Positions 15,724 to 23,257 of a DNA stretch of 23,257 nucleotides are shown one piece after another (position 1 is the first letter of the stretch; every line of letters starts with the position of its first letter). The notes beneath the pieces were generated by a model. It searched no databases, had not been told where the DNA came from, and saw nothing but the letters and a program-made list of their open reading frames with translations. The DNA comes from Nitriliruptoraceae bacterium. GTDB taxonomy: Bacteria; Actinomycetota; Nitriliruptoria; Nitriliruptorales; Nitriliruptoraceae. The position numbers and the translations under genes were made by a program. The DNA lies in NCBI GenBank assembly GCA_007134165.1, contig SLLJ01000141.1:1-23257 (forward strand), in the 5' to 3' direction.

Positions 15724-17139
15724 TCAGGCGATGCGTTCGACGAACTCGGCGAGCTGGCGCAGGTTGCGCACCTCGACCATGTCCTCCACGAAGCGGGCGT
15801 AGCTGGTGGCGATCGAGTCGCCGGTGTCCCAGAACTGGATCGGTTCGGGGTTGAGCCAGAACACCCGGCGCGCACGGCGCTGGAGGTCCTGCAGCACCCA
15901 GGCGTTGGCCTGCCGGTAGTTGTTGCGGGCGTCTCCGAGCACCAGCACGGTCGCTCGCGGGGTGATGTCCTCGGCGTGCTCGGCGTGGAAGCGCTCGAAG
16001 GAGTGGCCGTAGTCCGAGTGGCCGTCGAGCCAGACCAACTCGGCCTCCGACATCATCCGGCGCATCGCCTCGCTGACGTCCCCGGCCTCGAACAGTGCGG
16101 TGACCTCGTCGAGGGTGTCGATGAAGGCGAACGAACGGACCTTGGAGAACTGCTCCTGCAGGGTGTGGACCAGCATCAGCGTGAAGCGGGCGAACGAGGC
16201 CACCGAACCCGACACGTCGCAGATCACGAACAGCTCGGGCTTGTGGGGGCGTCGCGGCCGGAACAACGGGTCGAAGGGCACCCCGCCGGTGGACAACGAG
16301 CGGCGCACGGTGCGACGCACGTCGAGGCGGCCGTCACGGCCGTGGCGCCGCTTGACGGCCACCCGGGTGGCGAGCTTGCGGGCCAGCGGACGGATCTGGG
16401 TGCGCAGCTGGGCCTGGTCCTCGGCCGACAGATGGAAGAAGTCGAGCTCCTCGACCGGCGGTCGGGTCATGCGGTCGGCGACCTGGTCCAGGCCCCGCTG
16501 GGCGGCGGCGCGGCGTCGGATCTCGGCTTCGACCTCCTGCTGGAAGGTGCGCAGCCTGGCCTCGAATTCGTCGCGGTACAGGCGCTGCTCGAGGGCGGTG
16601 AGCTCGTGGCCGTCGTCACCGACCCCGGCGAGCAGGTCGCGCAGCAGTTGCTGGAGATCAACGGCACGGAACACCTTGTACTGGAAGTAGGCCACGCCAC
16701 CGTCGCGGCCCTCGACCCGACCGAACTGCTCGACCGCGAGCCGGGCCATCTGCCGGATGACCTCGTCCCCGCCCTGCATCAGGGTCTCGAGCAGCCGGGC
16801 GAGGTACTCGTCGGGGTCGAGTCCCTCATCAGGCTCGTCGGTGACCGGCGGGGTGTCGTCGCTGGGCGCGCCCCGGGCCGGGAAGTACAGCTCGAACAGG
16901 TCGTCGAAGGCCCGCCGGTGGGTGTTGGAGGTGACGGTCACGGCGGCCAGCGCCTCACGCAACTGCCCGCGCTCGAGCAGATCCACGTGCGGCAGCAGTC
17001 GGAAGGCGTCGATCGCCTCGGACTGCGTGGCACCGAGCCCGGCTCGGCGCAGGGCGGCGTTGAAGTCAAGCACCCGCTGCAGGAACCCGTCGACCGGCGG
17101 CGGCCCCTCGGCCAGAACCCGGGCAAGCTGCTCGGACAT
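15724..17139 (-). CDS. VWA-domain protein, CoxE-like
   Basis: This 471-residue soluble protein has an all-alpha N-terminal part (1-215), a charged stretch rich in Arg (about 250-300), and a C-terminal von Willebrand factor A domain. The metal-ion site DVSGS is at residues 308-312 in FVICDVSGSVASF, and a later GDARNNY gives the distal Asp. CoxE-like VWA proteins act with MoxR/CoxD AAA+ ATPases to insert metals or mature enzyme complexes. A MoxR gene two genes upstream fits that pairing, but no CO dehydrogenase or other client enzyme is seen in this window. The ATG has GAGGAG eight bases upstream. The client is unknown; the propeller-like membrane protein in between is a candidate. Confidence 0.9.
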   Translation of the reverse strand: MSEQLARVLAEGPPPVDGFLQRVLDFNAALRRAGLGATQSEAIDAFRLLPHVDLLERGQLREALAAVTVTSNTHRRAFDDLFELYFPARGAPSDDTPPVTDEPDEGLDPDEYLARLLETLMQGGDEVIRQMARLAVEQFGRVEGRDGGVAYFQYKVFRAVDLQQLLRDLLAGVGDDGHELTALEQRLYRDEFEARLRTFQQEVEAEIRRRAAAQRGLDQVADRMTRPPVEELDFFHLSAEDQAQLRTQIRPLARKLATRVAVKRRHGRDGRLDVRRTVRRSLSTGGVPFDPLFRPRRPHKPELFVICDVSGSVASFARFTLMLVHTLQEQFSKVRSFAFIDTLDEVTALFEAGDVSEAMRRMMSEAELVWLDGHSDYGHSFERFHAEHAEDITPRATVLVLGDARNNYRQANAWVLQDLQRRARRVFWLNPEPIQFWDTGDSIATSYARFVEDMVEVRNLRQLAEFVERIA

Positions 17140-17184
17140 GGTCAGCGCTCCTCATCGCCGCGGCGAACTCGGCGGGCACTACGC

Positions 17185-17190
17185 ACCGTA
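17185..17190 (-). promoter_or_regulatory. Candidate -10 element before the VWA gene
   Basis: On the minus strand TACGGT fits TANNNT in the 66-base gap upstream of the VWA gene. It would start transcription near 17178. The gene may also be read from the moxR promoter. Confidence 0.35.
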
Positions 17191-17205
17191 CCGGCCGGCC
17201 ACCGG

Positions 17206-18672
17206 TCAGGACCGCAGCGCCACCGCGACGGCCCGCTGCTCGTCGCCGAGCAGCAGCACGACCGCGCCGGTCGGAGCGATGGCCACGTCGAGCACGGGTA
17301 CACCGAGCTCGGCGACGACCACCACCTCGTCGTCCATGACCACCACCGAACCACCGGCCCCAGCAACGACCCGGCGCTCGTCACGGGCCAGGCCGCGCAG
17401 CCGGCCGTCGACCTCGGCGGTGGCGAGGATCACCGGCTCGCCGTCGACCACCTCGACGTCGAGCAGGTGCACCAACTCCCCGCGTCGCAGCGCCACGGCC
17501 GCGCGGTTGCCGGAGGCCACCAGACCACGGATCTCCGAGGCGGAAACGTCCGGGGACAGCGCCTCGTCGGTGAGGGCGAATCGAATGCTGCCGTCCTCGC
17601 GTGCGAGGCCGAGCAGCACCACGTCGCCCTCGGCGTCCTGCGGTGCAGCGGGGTCCTGGCCGTCCGCGCCGCTCAGCGGCGCGTCGATGCCCGAGCGCAG
17701 CGCGACCAGCACGTACGCCTCGCCGATCGCAAGCGCGCTCGGCGCCAGGGAGCCGGCCGCGAAGCGCGGATCCAACGCGTCGAACACCGCGTCGGTCGCC
17801 ACGGTCCAGCGCTGTTGCCCGCTGGAGCGGTCCACCGCGACGACCGCGGGTTCGGCCTGACCGCGCCGGATGGGTCGGGAGGCCACCGCCGTGCCCGGAC
17901 CCAACGCGCCCTCGAGCCGGGAGGCGGTGGTCCCCGGTGGCGCCGGTGGGAGCTGCAGGGGGGTGCGCCACACACGCCCCTCGACCGGATCGCGCAGCTC
18001 GAGTTCGTCGTCGCCACCGTCGTCCTGGGCGCGGTAGAGCAGCAGTTCGCCGGCGCCGGCGTCGAGCAGGAACGCCAGCGGCGAGCCGACCACCGCGGTG
18101 TCCACACAGGTCAGACCATCGAGGTCGGTGGTCAGCGGCTGGAGCGCATCGATCTGTCCGGTGACCTCGTTGGGAAGCACGAGCTGGTACATCGGGTTGC
18201 CGCTGCCCACCACCCGGGCCGGGCCGACGTCGGCGGTGGCCCGGACCCGGGTCAGCTCCGCACCGAGACTGGTGGTGACCCGGCCGAGCGCCACTACTCC
18301 GTCACGGTTGGTGGTCAATGAATTCGCGCCGGTGACCTCAGCGGCACCGACCGGTCGGCCCACGTCCTCGGCGATCGGTGCCAGGGCGGCGAGTACTCCC
18401 GCGGCGTCCTCGGCACCGAGCACCTCCTCGAGTACCTCGCCGACCTCGGCCCCCACCGCTCGGGCCGGCAGTGGCGTCGCGTCCAGCAGCGTGCAGGCCG
18501 GACGGCCGAACAGCTGGGCGGCGATCAGCCCCACGACCACCAGCCCCACCATCGCCAGCAGGCCGATGATCAGCGTGCGGCGGTCGTCGCCGTTGCGCTG
18601 GCGACGTGCCGCAGGGGAGGCGGGAGCATCCGGCGGGGGGGAGGCCGGAACGTCCGGCGGGGGGGAGGCCAC
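17206..18672 (-). CDS. Membrane-anchored propeller-like protein of unknown function
   Basis: I do not recognise a named family for this 488-residue protein. Residues 1-33 are cytoplasmic and begin with a repeated ASPPPD motif. One membrane span covers about 34-55. The rest is extracytoplasmic, with Cys in PACTLLDA just after the span and in LTCVDTAV further on, a possible disulfide. The C-terminal two thirds alternate beta-strand-like segments with turns; VVAVDRSSGQQRWTV resembles a PQQ-like propeller blade and LLGLAREDGSIRFAL another. Other propellers or a WD-like fold are possible. The GTG start lies four bases after the moxR stop, so the genes are co-transcribed. It sits between an AAA+ ATPase and a VWA protein, which suggests a partner or client. 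Confidence 0.82.
   Translation of the reverse strand: MASPPPDVPASPPPDAPASPAARRQRNGDDRRTLIIGLLAMVGLVVVGLIAAQLFGRPACTLLDATPLPARAVGAEVGEVLEEVLGAEDAAGVLAALAPIAEDVGRPVGAAEVTGANSLTTNRDGVVALGRVTTSLGAELTRVRATADVGPARVVGSGNPMYQLVLPNEVTGQIDALQPLTTDLDGLTCVDTAVVGSPLAFLLDAGAGELLLYRAQDDGGDDELELRDPVEGRVWRTPLQLPPAPPGTTASRLEGALGPGTAVASRPIRRGQAEPAVVAVDRSSGQQRWTVATDAVFDALDPRFAAGSLAPSALAIGEAYVLVALRSGIDAPLSGADGQDPAAPQDAEGDVVLLGLAREDGSIRFALTDEALSPDVSASEIRGLVASGNRAAVALRRGELVHLLDVEVVDGEPVILATAEVDGRLRGLARDERRVVAGAGGSVVVMDDEVVVVAELGVPVLDVAIAPTGAVVLLLGDEQRAVAVALRS
18629..18670 (-). repeat. Two-copy 24-base repeat with G7/C7 tracts at a gene start
   Basis: TCCGGCGGGGGGGAGGCC occurs at 18629-18646 and again at 18653-18670, a period of 24 bases. 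It encodes the duplicated ASPPPD motif at the N-terminus of the propeller-like protein. Each copy contains a seven-base homopolymer, which could slip. Confidence 0.8.
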
Positions 18673-18676
18673 GGCG

Positions 18677-19606
18677 TCAGTTCATCTCGGGGCGGGGTGG
18701 CAGACGCAGGTGGCCGGTGGCCTTGGCGACGTCCTGCTGGTACTTGAGCAGGACGTTCATGGTGGCACGGGCGACCTGCTCGTCGATGGTGTCGAAACCG
18801 AGCTCGAGCAGGGTGTGGGCCCAGTCCAGCGTCTCCGAGATCGACGGCGGCTTCTTGAGCTCGAGCTGCCGCAGCGACCGCACGATGCGCACGAGCTGGT
18901 CGGCGAGCTGCTCAGGGGCCTCGGGCACCCGCGAGAGCACGATCTGCTTCTCACGCTCGACCGACGGGTAGTCGAGGTAGAGGTACAGGCAGCGGCGCTT
19001 GAGGGCCTCGGACAGCTCCCGGGTGTTGTTGGAGGTCAGCACGACGAACGGGTGGCGCGAACCGCGAACCGTACCGAGCTCGGGGATCGTGACCTGGAAG
19101 TCGGACAGGATCTCGAGCAGCAGTGCCTCGAACTCGAAGTCGACCTTGTCGACCTCGTCGACGAGCAGCACCACCTCGTGGTCGGCGCGCAGCGCGCGCA
19201 GCAGGGGGCGCTCGAGCAGGTAGTCCTCCCCGAAGAGGTCGTCCTCGACCTGCTCCCAGGCCTCCCCGCTTTCGGCGTCGGCGCCCCGGGCGTGGGTGAT
19301 GCGCAGCAGCTGCTTCTTGTAGTTCCACTCGTAGAGGGCCTTGGCCTCGTCCAGTCCCTCGTAGCACTGCAGGCGGATCAGCTGCGCCCCACGGGCATCG
19401 GCCACGGCCTTGGCCAACTCGGTCTTGCCGACCCCGGCCGGTCCCTCCACCAGGATCGGCTTGCGCAGCCGGTCGGCGAGGTAGGTGACGGTCTCGATCG
19501 CCTCGTCAGGCAGGTAACCGGCCGCCGACAGCCGCTCGTGTACGTCGGCGACACCGTGGAAGGCGGCCGGATCGCCGGCGGATCGCACCGGGTCGGAGGT
19601 CGGCAT
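18677..19606 (-). CDS. MoxR-family AAA+ ATPase, CoxD-like
   Basis: This 309-residue ATPase has the Walker A motif GPAGVGKT at 55-62, Walker B VLLVDEVD near 146-153, sensor 1 TSNNTRE at 191-197 and arginine-finger candidates at ALKRRCL (about 201-207). The C-terminal lid is helical. MoxR proteins are chaperone-like remodelers that usually work with a VWA protein; the VWA gene two genes downstream fits, and the CoxE-like type of that VWA suggests the CoxD branch. The frame is open far upstream, but the ATG at 19606 with GAGGA seven bases before it sits just ahead of the conserved helical lead-in. It is the first gene of the four-gene set and diverges from the small membrane protein gene. Confidence 0.93.
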   Translation of the reverse strand: MPTSDPVRSAGDPAAFHGVADVHERLSAAGYLPDEAIETVTYLADRLRKPILVEGPAGVGKTELAKAVADARGAQLIRLQCYEGLDEAKALYEWNYKKQLLRITHARGADAESGEAWEQVEDDLFGEDYLLERPLLRALRADHEVVLLVDEVDKVDFEFEALLLEILSDFQVTIPELGTVRGSRHPFVVLTSNNTRELSEALKRRCLYLYLDYPSVEREKQIVLSRVPEAPEQLADQLVRIVRSLRQLELKKPPSISETLDWAHTLLELGFDTIDEQVARATMNVLLKYQQDVAKATGHLRLPPRPEMN

Positions 19607-19656
19607 GGGGGGTTCCTCACGGGCGGGGACGGCGGCGGGAACGCCTACCGCCGGTG

Positions 19657-19662
19657 AGGCTA
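19657..19662 (-). promoter_or_regulatory. Candidate -10 element of the moxR operon
   Basis: On the minus strand TAGCCT, identical to the nadD -10 element, gives a start near 19650 and a leader of about 44 bases that contains the GAGGA of moxR. No convincing -35 was seen. Confidence 0.45.
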
Positions 19663-19735
19663 CGGCACGCCACGAGGCGGCGACCACCTGATGCCGGCAC
19701 GCCCGGGACCCTGGACCCTGGCCGGCGCCGCCGTC

Positions 19736-19776
19736 GTGCGGCATCCTCGAAGTCGACGCCGCACGGTGGGGATGCC
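19736..19776 (+). promoter_or_regulatory. Two mutually exclusive stems just upstream of a start codon
   Basis: GTGCGGC (19736-19742) pairs with GCCGCAC (19758-19764). GGCATCC (19740-19746), which overlaps it, pairs with GGATGCC (19770-19776), the sequence directly before the ATG and including part of the presumed ribosome site. Formation of the second stem would hide translation initiation. No ligand or known riboswitch class is suggested. Confidence 0.4.
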
Positions 19777-20067
19777 ATGCTGCCGGCCGCCTTGACGGCA
19801 AGCGCTGTTCTGCTGCCGGGACCGACCGCGCCGCTACCGGGGTGGCTGACCGGTGTCCTGCTCGCGGCGCTTCACGCGGTGGCGCTGGCCGTGGCCATCG
19901 CGGCAATCGTGGTCGTGGTCGATGTCCGGGCGCGGACCGCTCCCCGTCGTCGGTCGCGGCAGCACCGACCCGATCCGCCCGGTGAGCGACCGCGCGAGAC
20001 GGTGGGCCCGACCGGGGAGTTGATCGAGCTCGACGAGGCCCGCCACCGCCTGATGGAGCTTCGCTGA
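19777..20067 (+). CDS. Small membrane protein of unknown function
   Basis: This 96-residue protein has one clear hydrophobic segment at about 24-50, a basic Arg/Pro-rich stretch (51-75) and an acidic-helical tail ending ELIELDEARHRLMELR. The charge pattern suggests that the C-terminus is cytoplasmic. The GGGG five bases before the ATG is a modest ribosome site. Third-position GC bias is strong in the second half and weaker in the first, which supports coding. No family is recognised. It is followed after 83 bases by a quinone oxidoreductase that has its own candidate promoter. Confidence 0.6.
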   Translation: MLPAALTASAVLLPGPTAPLPGWLTGVLLAALHAVALAVAIAAIVVVVDVRARTAPRRRSRQHRPDPPGERPRETVGPTGELIELDEARHRLMELR

Positions 20068-20113
20068 GCCGGCACCGCGCCGTGACAGCGGTGCCGGGGC
20101 GGGCACCCGCCGC

Positions 20114-20119
20114 TACCGT
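20114..20119 (+). promoter_or_regulatory. Candidate -10 element of the first quinone oxidoreductase
   Basis: TACCGT fits TANNNT. A start near 20126 gives a 25-base leader carrying the strong AGGAGG site of the next gene. Confidence 0.4.
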
Positions 20120-20150
20120 CGTAGCCCGACGAGCGGCAGGAGGGTGCGCG

Positions 20151-21119
<969 letters not shown>

Positions 21120-21127
21120 GCGTCGCC

Positions 21128-21133
21128 TACGGT
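21128..21133 (+). promoter_or_regulatory. Candidate -10 element of the second quinone oxidoreductase
   Basis: TACGGT fits TANNNT, and transcription would start near 21140. The resulting leader of about 70 bases contains the 8-base tandem repeats and then the AGGAG site. Confidence 0.35.
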
Positions 21134-21150
21134 GGCGCCCCCACAACCCA

Positions 21151-21198
21151 GCAGCCCCGCGAACCCGCGAACCCGCAGCCCCGCAGCCCCGAAGCCCC
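21151..21198 (+). repeat. Six imperfect 8-base tandem repeats in a gene leader
   Basis: The units in order are GCAGCCCC, GCGAACCC, GCGAACCC, GCAGCCCC, GCAGCCCC and GAAGCCCC, with no interruption. They lie between the stop of the first reductase and the AGGAG of the second. The unit length is not a multiple of three. Confidence 0.85.
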
Positions 21199-21209
21199 CA
21201 GGAGCCATG

Positions 21210-22166
21210 ATGCGCGCGATCCGGATCGACCGCTTCGGCGGACCCGAGGTGCTCGAGCTCGTCGCCGACCACCCCGAACCCGAACCGGCCCCTGGCATGG
21301 TGCCGCTCGAGGTGTCACGAGCCGGCATCAACTACGCCGATACCCATCAGGTCGAGAACAGCTACCTCGCGCCGACCAGCCTGCCGTTCGTGCCCGGGGC
21401 CGAGGCCGTGGGCACGGACCCGGACGGCCAGCGCAAGGTCGCGCTGCTCAGCGGCGGCGGCTACGCCCAGCGGGCGCTGGCCCCCGAGGCCTCCACCTTC
21501 GACGTGCCCGACGAGGTGGACGACGGGCAGGCGCTGGCGCTGGTGCTCCAGGGCCTGACCGCCTGGCACCTGCTGCGGACTTCGGCCCACCTCGCCCCCG
21601 GCGAGACGGTCGTGGTGCACGCTGCCGCCGGCGGGGTCGGCACCCTGGCCGTGCAGTTGGCCAAGGCCTGGGGTGCGGGACGGGTGATCGCGGTCGCCTC
21701 CAGCGCGTCCAAGCGCGAGCTCGCCCTCGACCTCGGCGCGGACGTGGCCGTCGACAGCGCCGAACCCGCCATGCCCAAGGCGCTGCGCGACGCCGCCGGC
21801 GGTGCCGTGGACATCGTGCTCGACATGGTCGGTGGCCGCACCACCGATCAGAGCCTGGCGTCGCTGGCGCCGTTCGGGCGGCTGGTCCACTTCGGCATGG
21901 CCTCCCGCGAGCTGCCCCGGCCGGTCGAGCTCGGCCCGCTGATGAACCGCTCCCGGGCGGTGGTGGGCTTCTGGCTGGTCCACGCCTTCGCCGACCCGCC
22001 CCGGCTGCTGGCGACTCCGATGCACGAACTGCTGGCCATGACCGCCGCCGGGGACCTGCGCCCGGTGGTCGGCGGTACCTACGGGCTGTCGCAGGCGGCC
22101 CAGGCTCACCAAGACCTGCGCGCGCGATCCACCGTCGGCAAACTGCTGCTCGACCCGGCGAGCTGA
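21210..22166 (+). CDS. Quinone oxidoreductase/zinc-binding-dehydrogenase-family protein
   Basis: This 318-residue MDR-family reductase is related to its upstream neighbour, with the same start pattern (MRAIRIDRFGGPEVLEL), AGINYADTHQ at about 38-47 and AAAGGVG at 138-144. It lacks zinc-binding Cys residues. It probably reduces a quinone or enone with NADPH. Two ATGs are adjacent; I chose the second because AGGAG lies five bases upstream of it and only two before the first (21207). Residue segments after the Rossmann domain, such as GRLVHFGMAS and RSTVGKLLLDP, follow the family. The leader contains tandem 8-base repeats. Its relation to the first reductase suggests duplication followed by divergence. 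Confidence 0.92.
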   Translation: MRAIRIDRFGGPEVLELVADHPEPEPAPGMVPLEVSRAGINYADTHQVENSYLAPTSLPFVPGAEAVGTDPDGQRKVALLSGGGYAQRALAPEASTFDVPDEVDDGQALALVLQGLTAWHLLRTSAHLAPGETVVVHAAAGGVGTLAVQLAKAWGAGRVIAVASSASKRELALDLGADVAVDSAEPAMPKALRDAAGGAVDIVLDMVGGRTTDQSLASLAPFGRLVHFGMASRELPRPVELGPLMNRSRAVVGFWLVHAFADPPRLLATPMHELLAMTAAGDLRPVVGGTYGLSQAAQAHQDLRARSTVGKLLLDPAS

Positions 22167-22424
22167 GCACGCCGCCCACGTACCCACGGGTCACCACCCG
22201 GGACGCAACCCCTGCTCGGCCCGGTCGCTGCGCTGACGGATGATCGCCGCCCACCCGGCGGTCGACGCCCGATGTCTCGCCGCTGCGGCGCAGCGTCGAC
22301 CAGACGCGCCACGGACCGCATCGCCCGAGCGGTGAACCGGTCGATCGGCACGGCACGAGCTCTGGTCGGGTGGATCACGAAAGATGCCCCATCGGTCCCG
22401 CTCCGCCGATCATTGCCGATGTCC
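22167..22424. other. Intergenic stretch without a recognised gene
   Basis: I see no tRNA, riboswitch or convincing reading frame here. CGGGT (22187-22191) and ACCCG (22196-22200) can form a small hairpin 20 bases after the reductase stop, a possible weak terminator without a T-tract. An open frame from 22272 runs into the next gene but has no ribosome site, and that gene's promoter lies inside it. Confidence 0.5.
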
Positions 22425-22430
22425 TACCCT
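22425..22430 (+). promoter_or_regulatory. Leaderless-type -10 element of the coiled-coil gene
   Basis: TACCCT fits TANNNT and ends six bases before the ATG at 22437. No Shine-Dalgarno sequence precedes this ATG, so transcription and translation may start together. Confidence 0.5.
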
Positions 22431-22436
22431 GCAGCC

Positions 22437-22958
22437 ATGCGCACCTGGGTCGTGGCCACCGTCGTCGGGCTGCTCACCGTAGCGCTGATCGTCACCTCGA
22501 TCCTGACGGTGCAGCGCGGCCGGACCATGCAGCAGCAGGAGGCAGAGCTCGCCGCGCTCAGCACCGAGCGCGACCGGCTCGAGCGGCGGGTCGACGAGCT
22601 CGATGCCGAGGTGCAGCGCCTGCAGGAGCAGCGTGCCGGCGGCCCCGCCGAGGAGCTCGGCCAGCGCCTCGACGGACTGCTCGACGCGTTGCGCGAGGGC
22701 GCCGGCGAGGCGCTGGAAGACCTGCTCGACGGGGAGGGTACGGGCCTCGGCGAGCTACTCGACGGACTGCTCGACGGCGAGGCCGGGGTCCTCCGAAGCC
22801 CGCTCGACCGGATCTTCGGGGGGCCGTTCGAGGGAACGTTCGACGCGGCCGCGCGGGCGGCGCCGGCGGGTGCCCGCTGCCTACTGCCCGAACTGACCGA
22901 TCCCGATCACCGGGGGGTGCCCCAGGCGGGCCGGACGCCGTGGCGGTGCACCCGCTGA
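22437..22958 (+). CDS. Membrane-anchored coiled-coil protein of unknown function
   Basis: This 173-residue protein has a membrane span at about 4-25, then a heptad-like charged coiled coil (about 31-66, EAELAALSTERDRLERRVDE). A region of repeated LLDG/LDGLLD units (78-114) follows, partly from a 19-base direct repeat at 22668-22686 and 22758-22776. The C-terminus carries Cys148 and Cys171, which could form a disulfide outside the cell. The overall layout resembles small divisome-type or envelope proteins, but no family is recognised. I chose the ATG at 22437 because of the -10 element just upstream. The tail after about residue 145 is less regular, and the gene ends just before the terminal repeats. 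Confidence 0.68.
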   Translation: MRTWVVATVVGLLTVALIVTSILTVQRGRTMQQQEAELAALSTERDRLERRVDELDAEVQRLQEQRAGGPAEELGQRLDGLLDALREGAGEALEDLLDGEGTGLGELLDGLLDGEAGVLRSPLDRIFGGPFEGTFDAAARAAPAGARCLLPELTDPDHRGVPQAGRTPWRCTR

Positions 22959-23020
22959 CGTGCGGCTGCCGGCGTCGGGTGCCGTCGGGTTCGGAGGCTG
23001 GACGCGAGCATCCGCAGGGG

Positions 23021-23257
23021 GCTGGCGGCCGACCTCGGCGTAGAACACCCGCCCACGCAAGGTTCCGTCACGACCACCACCCGACCCGCGGCCGAACGCG
23101 CCGGCACCGCACGAAACCCCCACCCACGCAGGTTCCGTCACGGCTGGCGGCCGGCATAGGCGCAGAACCCCCGCCCAAGCGAGTTTCCGTCACGGCTGCT
23201 GCCCCACCCGCGGCCGAACACGCCGGCACCGCACGAAACCCCCACCCGCGGCCGAAC
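23021..23257. repeat. Nested tandem repeat, 122-base period, running off the window
   Basis: Unit 1 spans 23021-23142. Unit 2 starts at 23143 with the same GCTGGCGGCC and follows unit 1 closely to about 23247. A 42-base block at 23084-23125 recurs at 23206-23247 with one mismatch. After that block unit 2 jumps to a new copy of the block's first 14 bases (23244-23257) instead of continuing. TTCCGTCACG occurs at 23063, 23133 and 23185, spaced 70 and 52 bases apart. Each copy is preceded by a GAACMCCCGCCCA- or GAAACCCCCACCCA-like stretch, so a shorter unit is nested inside. No coding frame is convincing. Confidence 0.85.

Noticed and set aside
15601..18321. A 906-codon open frame on the plus strand
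   Set aside because: It is antisense to the VWA, propeller-like and DUF2007-like genes, and its translation has no recognisable domain. Long antisense frames are expected in very GC-rich coding DNA.
21132..21209. A 26-residue N-terminal extension of the second quinone reductase
   Set aside because: It would be translated from the 8-base repeats into a Pro-rich tail that family members lack, while AGGAG lies directly before the inner ATG.
22272..22436. A longer N-terminus for the coiled-coil protein
   Set aside because: It lacks a ribosome site, is Arg-rich with no hydrophobic lead, and contains the probable promoter of the gene.
22881..23141. A minus-strand frame across the terminal repeat
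   Set aside because: Its sequence comes largely from the tandem repeat and its last part is antisense to the coiled-coil gene. Such frames are often annotated by mistake.
23021..23257. A CRISPR array at the right edge
   Set aside because: Repeats are not evenly spaced, the intervening sequences are themselves repeated, and no cas gene is present.

Overview
The window is very GC-rich DNA with short intergenic gaps, frequent GTG starts and four- to eight-base stop/start overlaps. The order nadD, LytR_C-domain gene, rsfS, histidine phosphatase is an arrangement I know from Actinomycetota. The hem cluster, the WS/DGAT acyltransferase and TANNNT-type -10 elements close to start codons fit the same phylum. 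The proteins do not look like ordinary Streptomyces or Mycobacterium orthologues. A deep-branching actinobacterium (Nitriliruptoria- or Acidimicrobiia-like) is my guess, but I cannot assign it from sequence alone.

Region 1 (245-5818, all minus) is one tightly overlapping operon, in transcription order: amidase, uroporphyrinogen decarboxylase (hemE), a short divergent ferrochelatase-like protein, protoporphyrinogen/coproporphyrinogen oxidase (hemY), and a membrane-anchored DsbA-like thiol oxidoreductase. Region 2 (6005-7534, plus) holds a 58-residue Cys-rich protein and an MTA/SAH-deaminase-like amidohydrolase, divergent from region 1. Region 3 (7604-12465, all minus) runs nadD, LCP-like/LytR_C protein, rsfS, GpgP-like phosphatase, then a WS/DGAT acyltransferase with its own promoter. 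Region 4 (12615-15362, plus) has a TrpB2-type tryptophan synthase beta subunit and an MFS transporter.

Region 5 (15325-19606, minus) is a four-gene set: MoxR-type AAA+ ATPase, a membrane-anchored PQQ-repeat/propeller-like protein, a CoxE-like VWA protein with a DxSxS site, and a small DUF2007-like membrane protein. The ATPase and VWA protein are a recurrent pair in known maturation systems. The membrane protein between them is a candidate partner or client and has no function I can name. Region 6 (19777-22166, plus) has a small membrane protein and two tandem zinc-independent quinone oxidoreductases. Region 7 (22437-23257) has a membrane-anchored coiled-coil protein, followed by a 122-base tandem repeat that runs off the window.

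The observations most worth following are the ferrochelatase-like protein that has lost its metal-ligand motifs yet sits inside the hem operon, the MoxR/propeller/VWA set, the terminal nested repeat, and the leaderless-type promoters. No rRNA, tRNA, insertion sequence or CRISPR array was seen.
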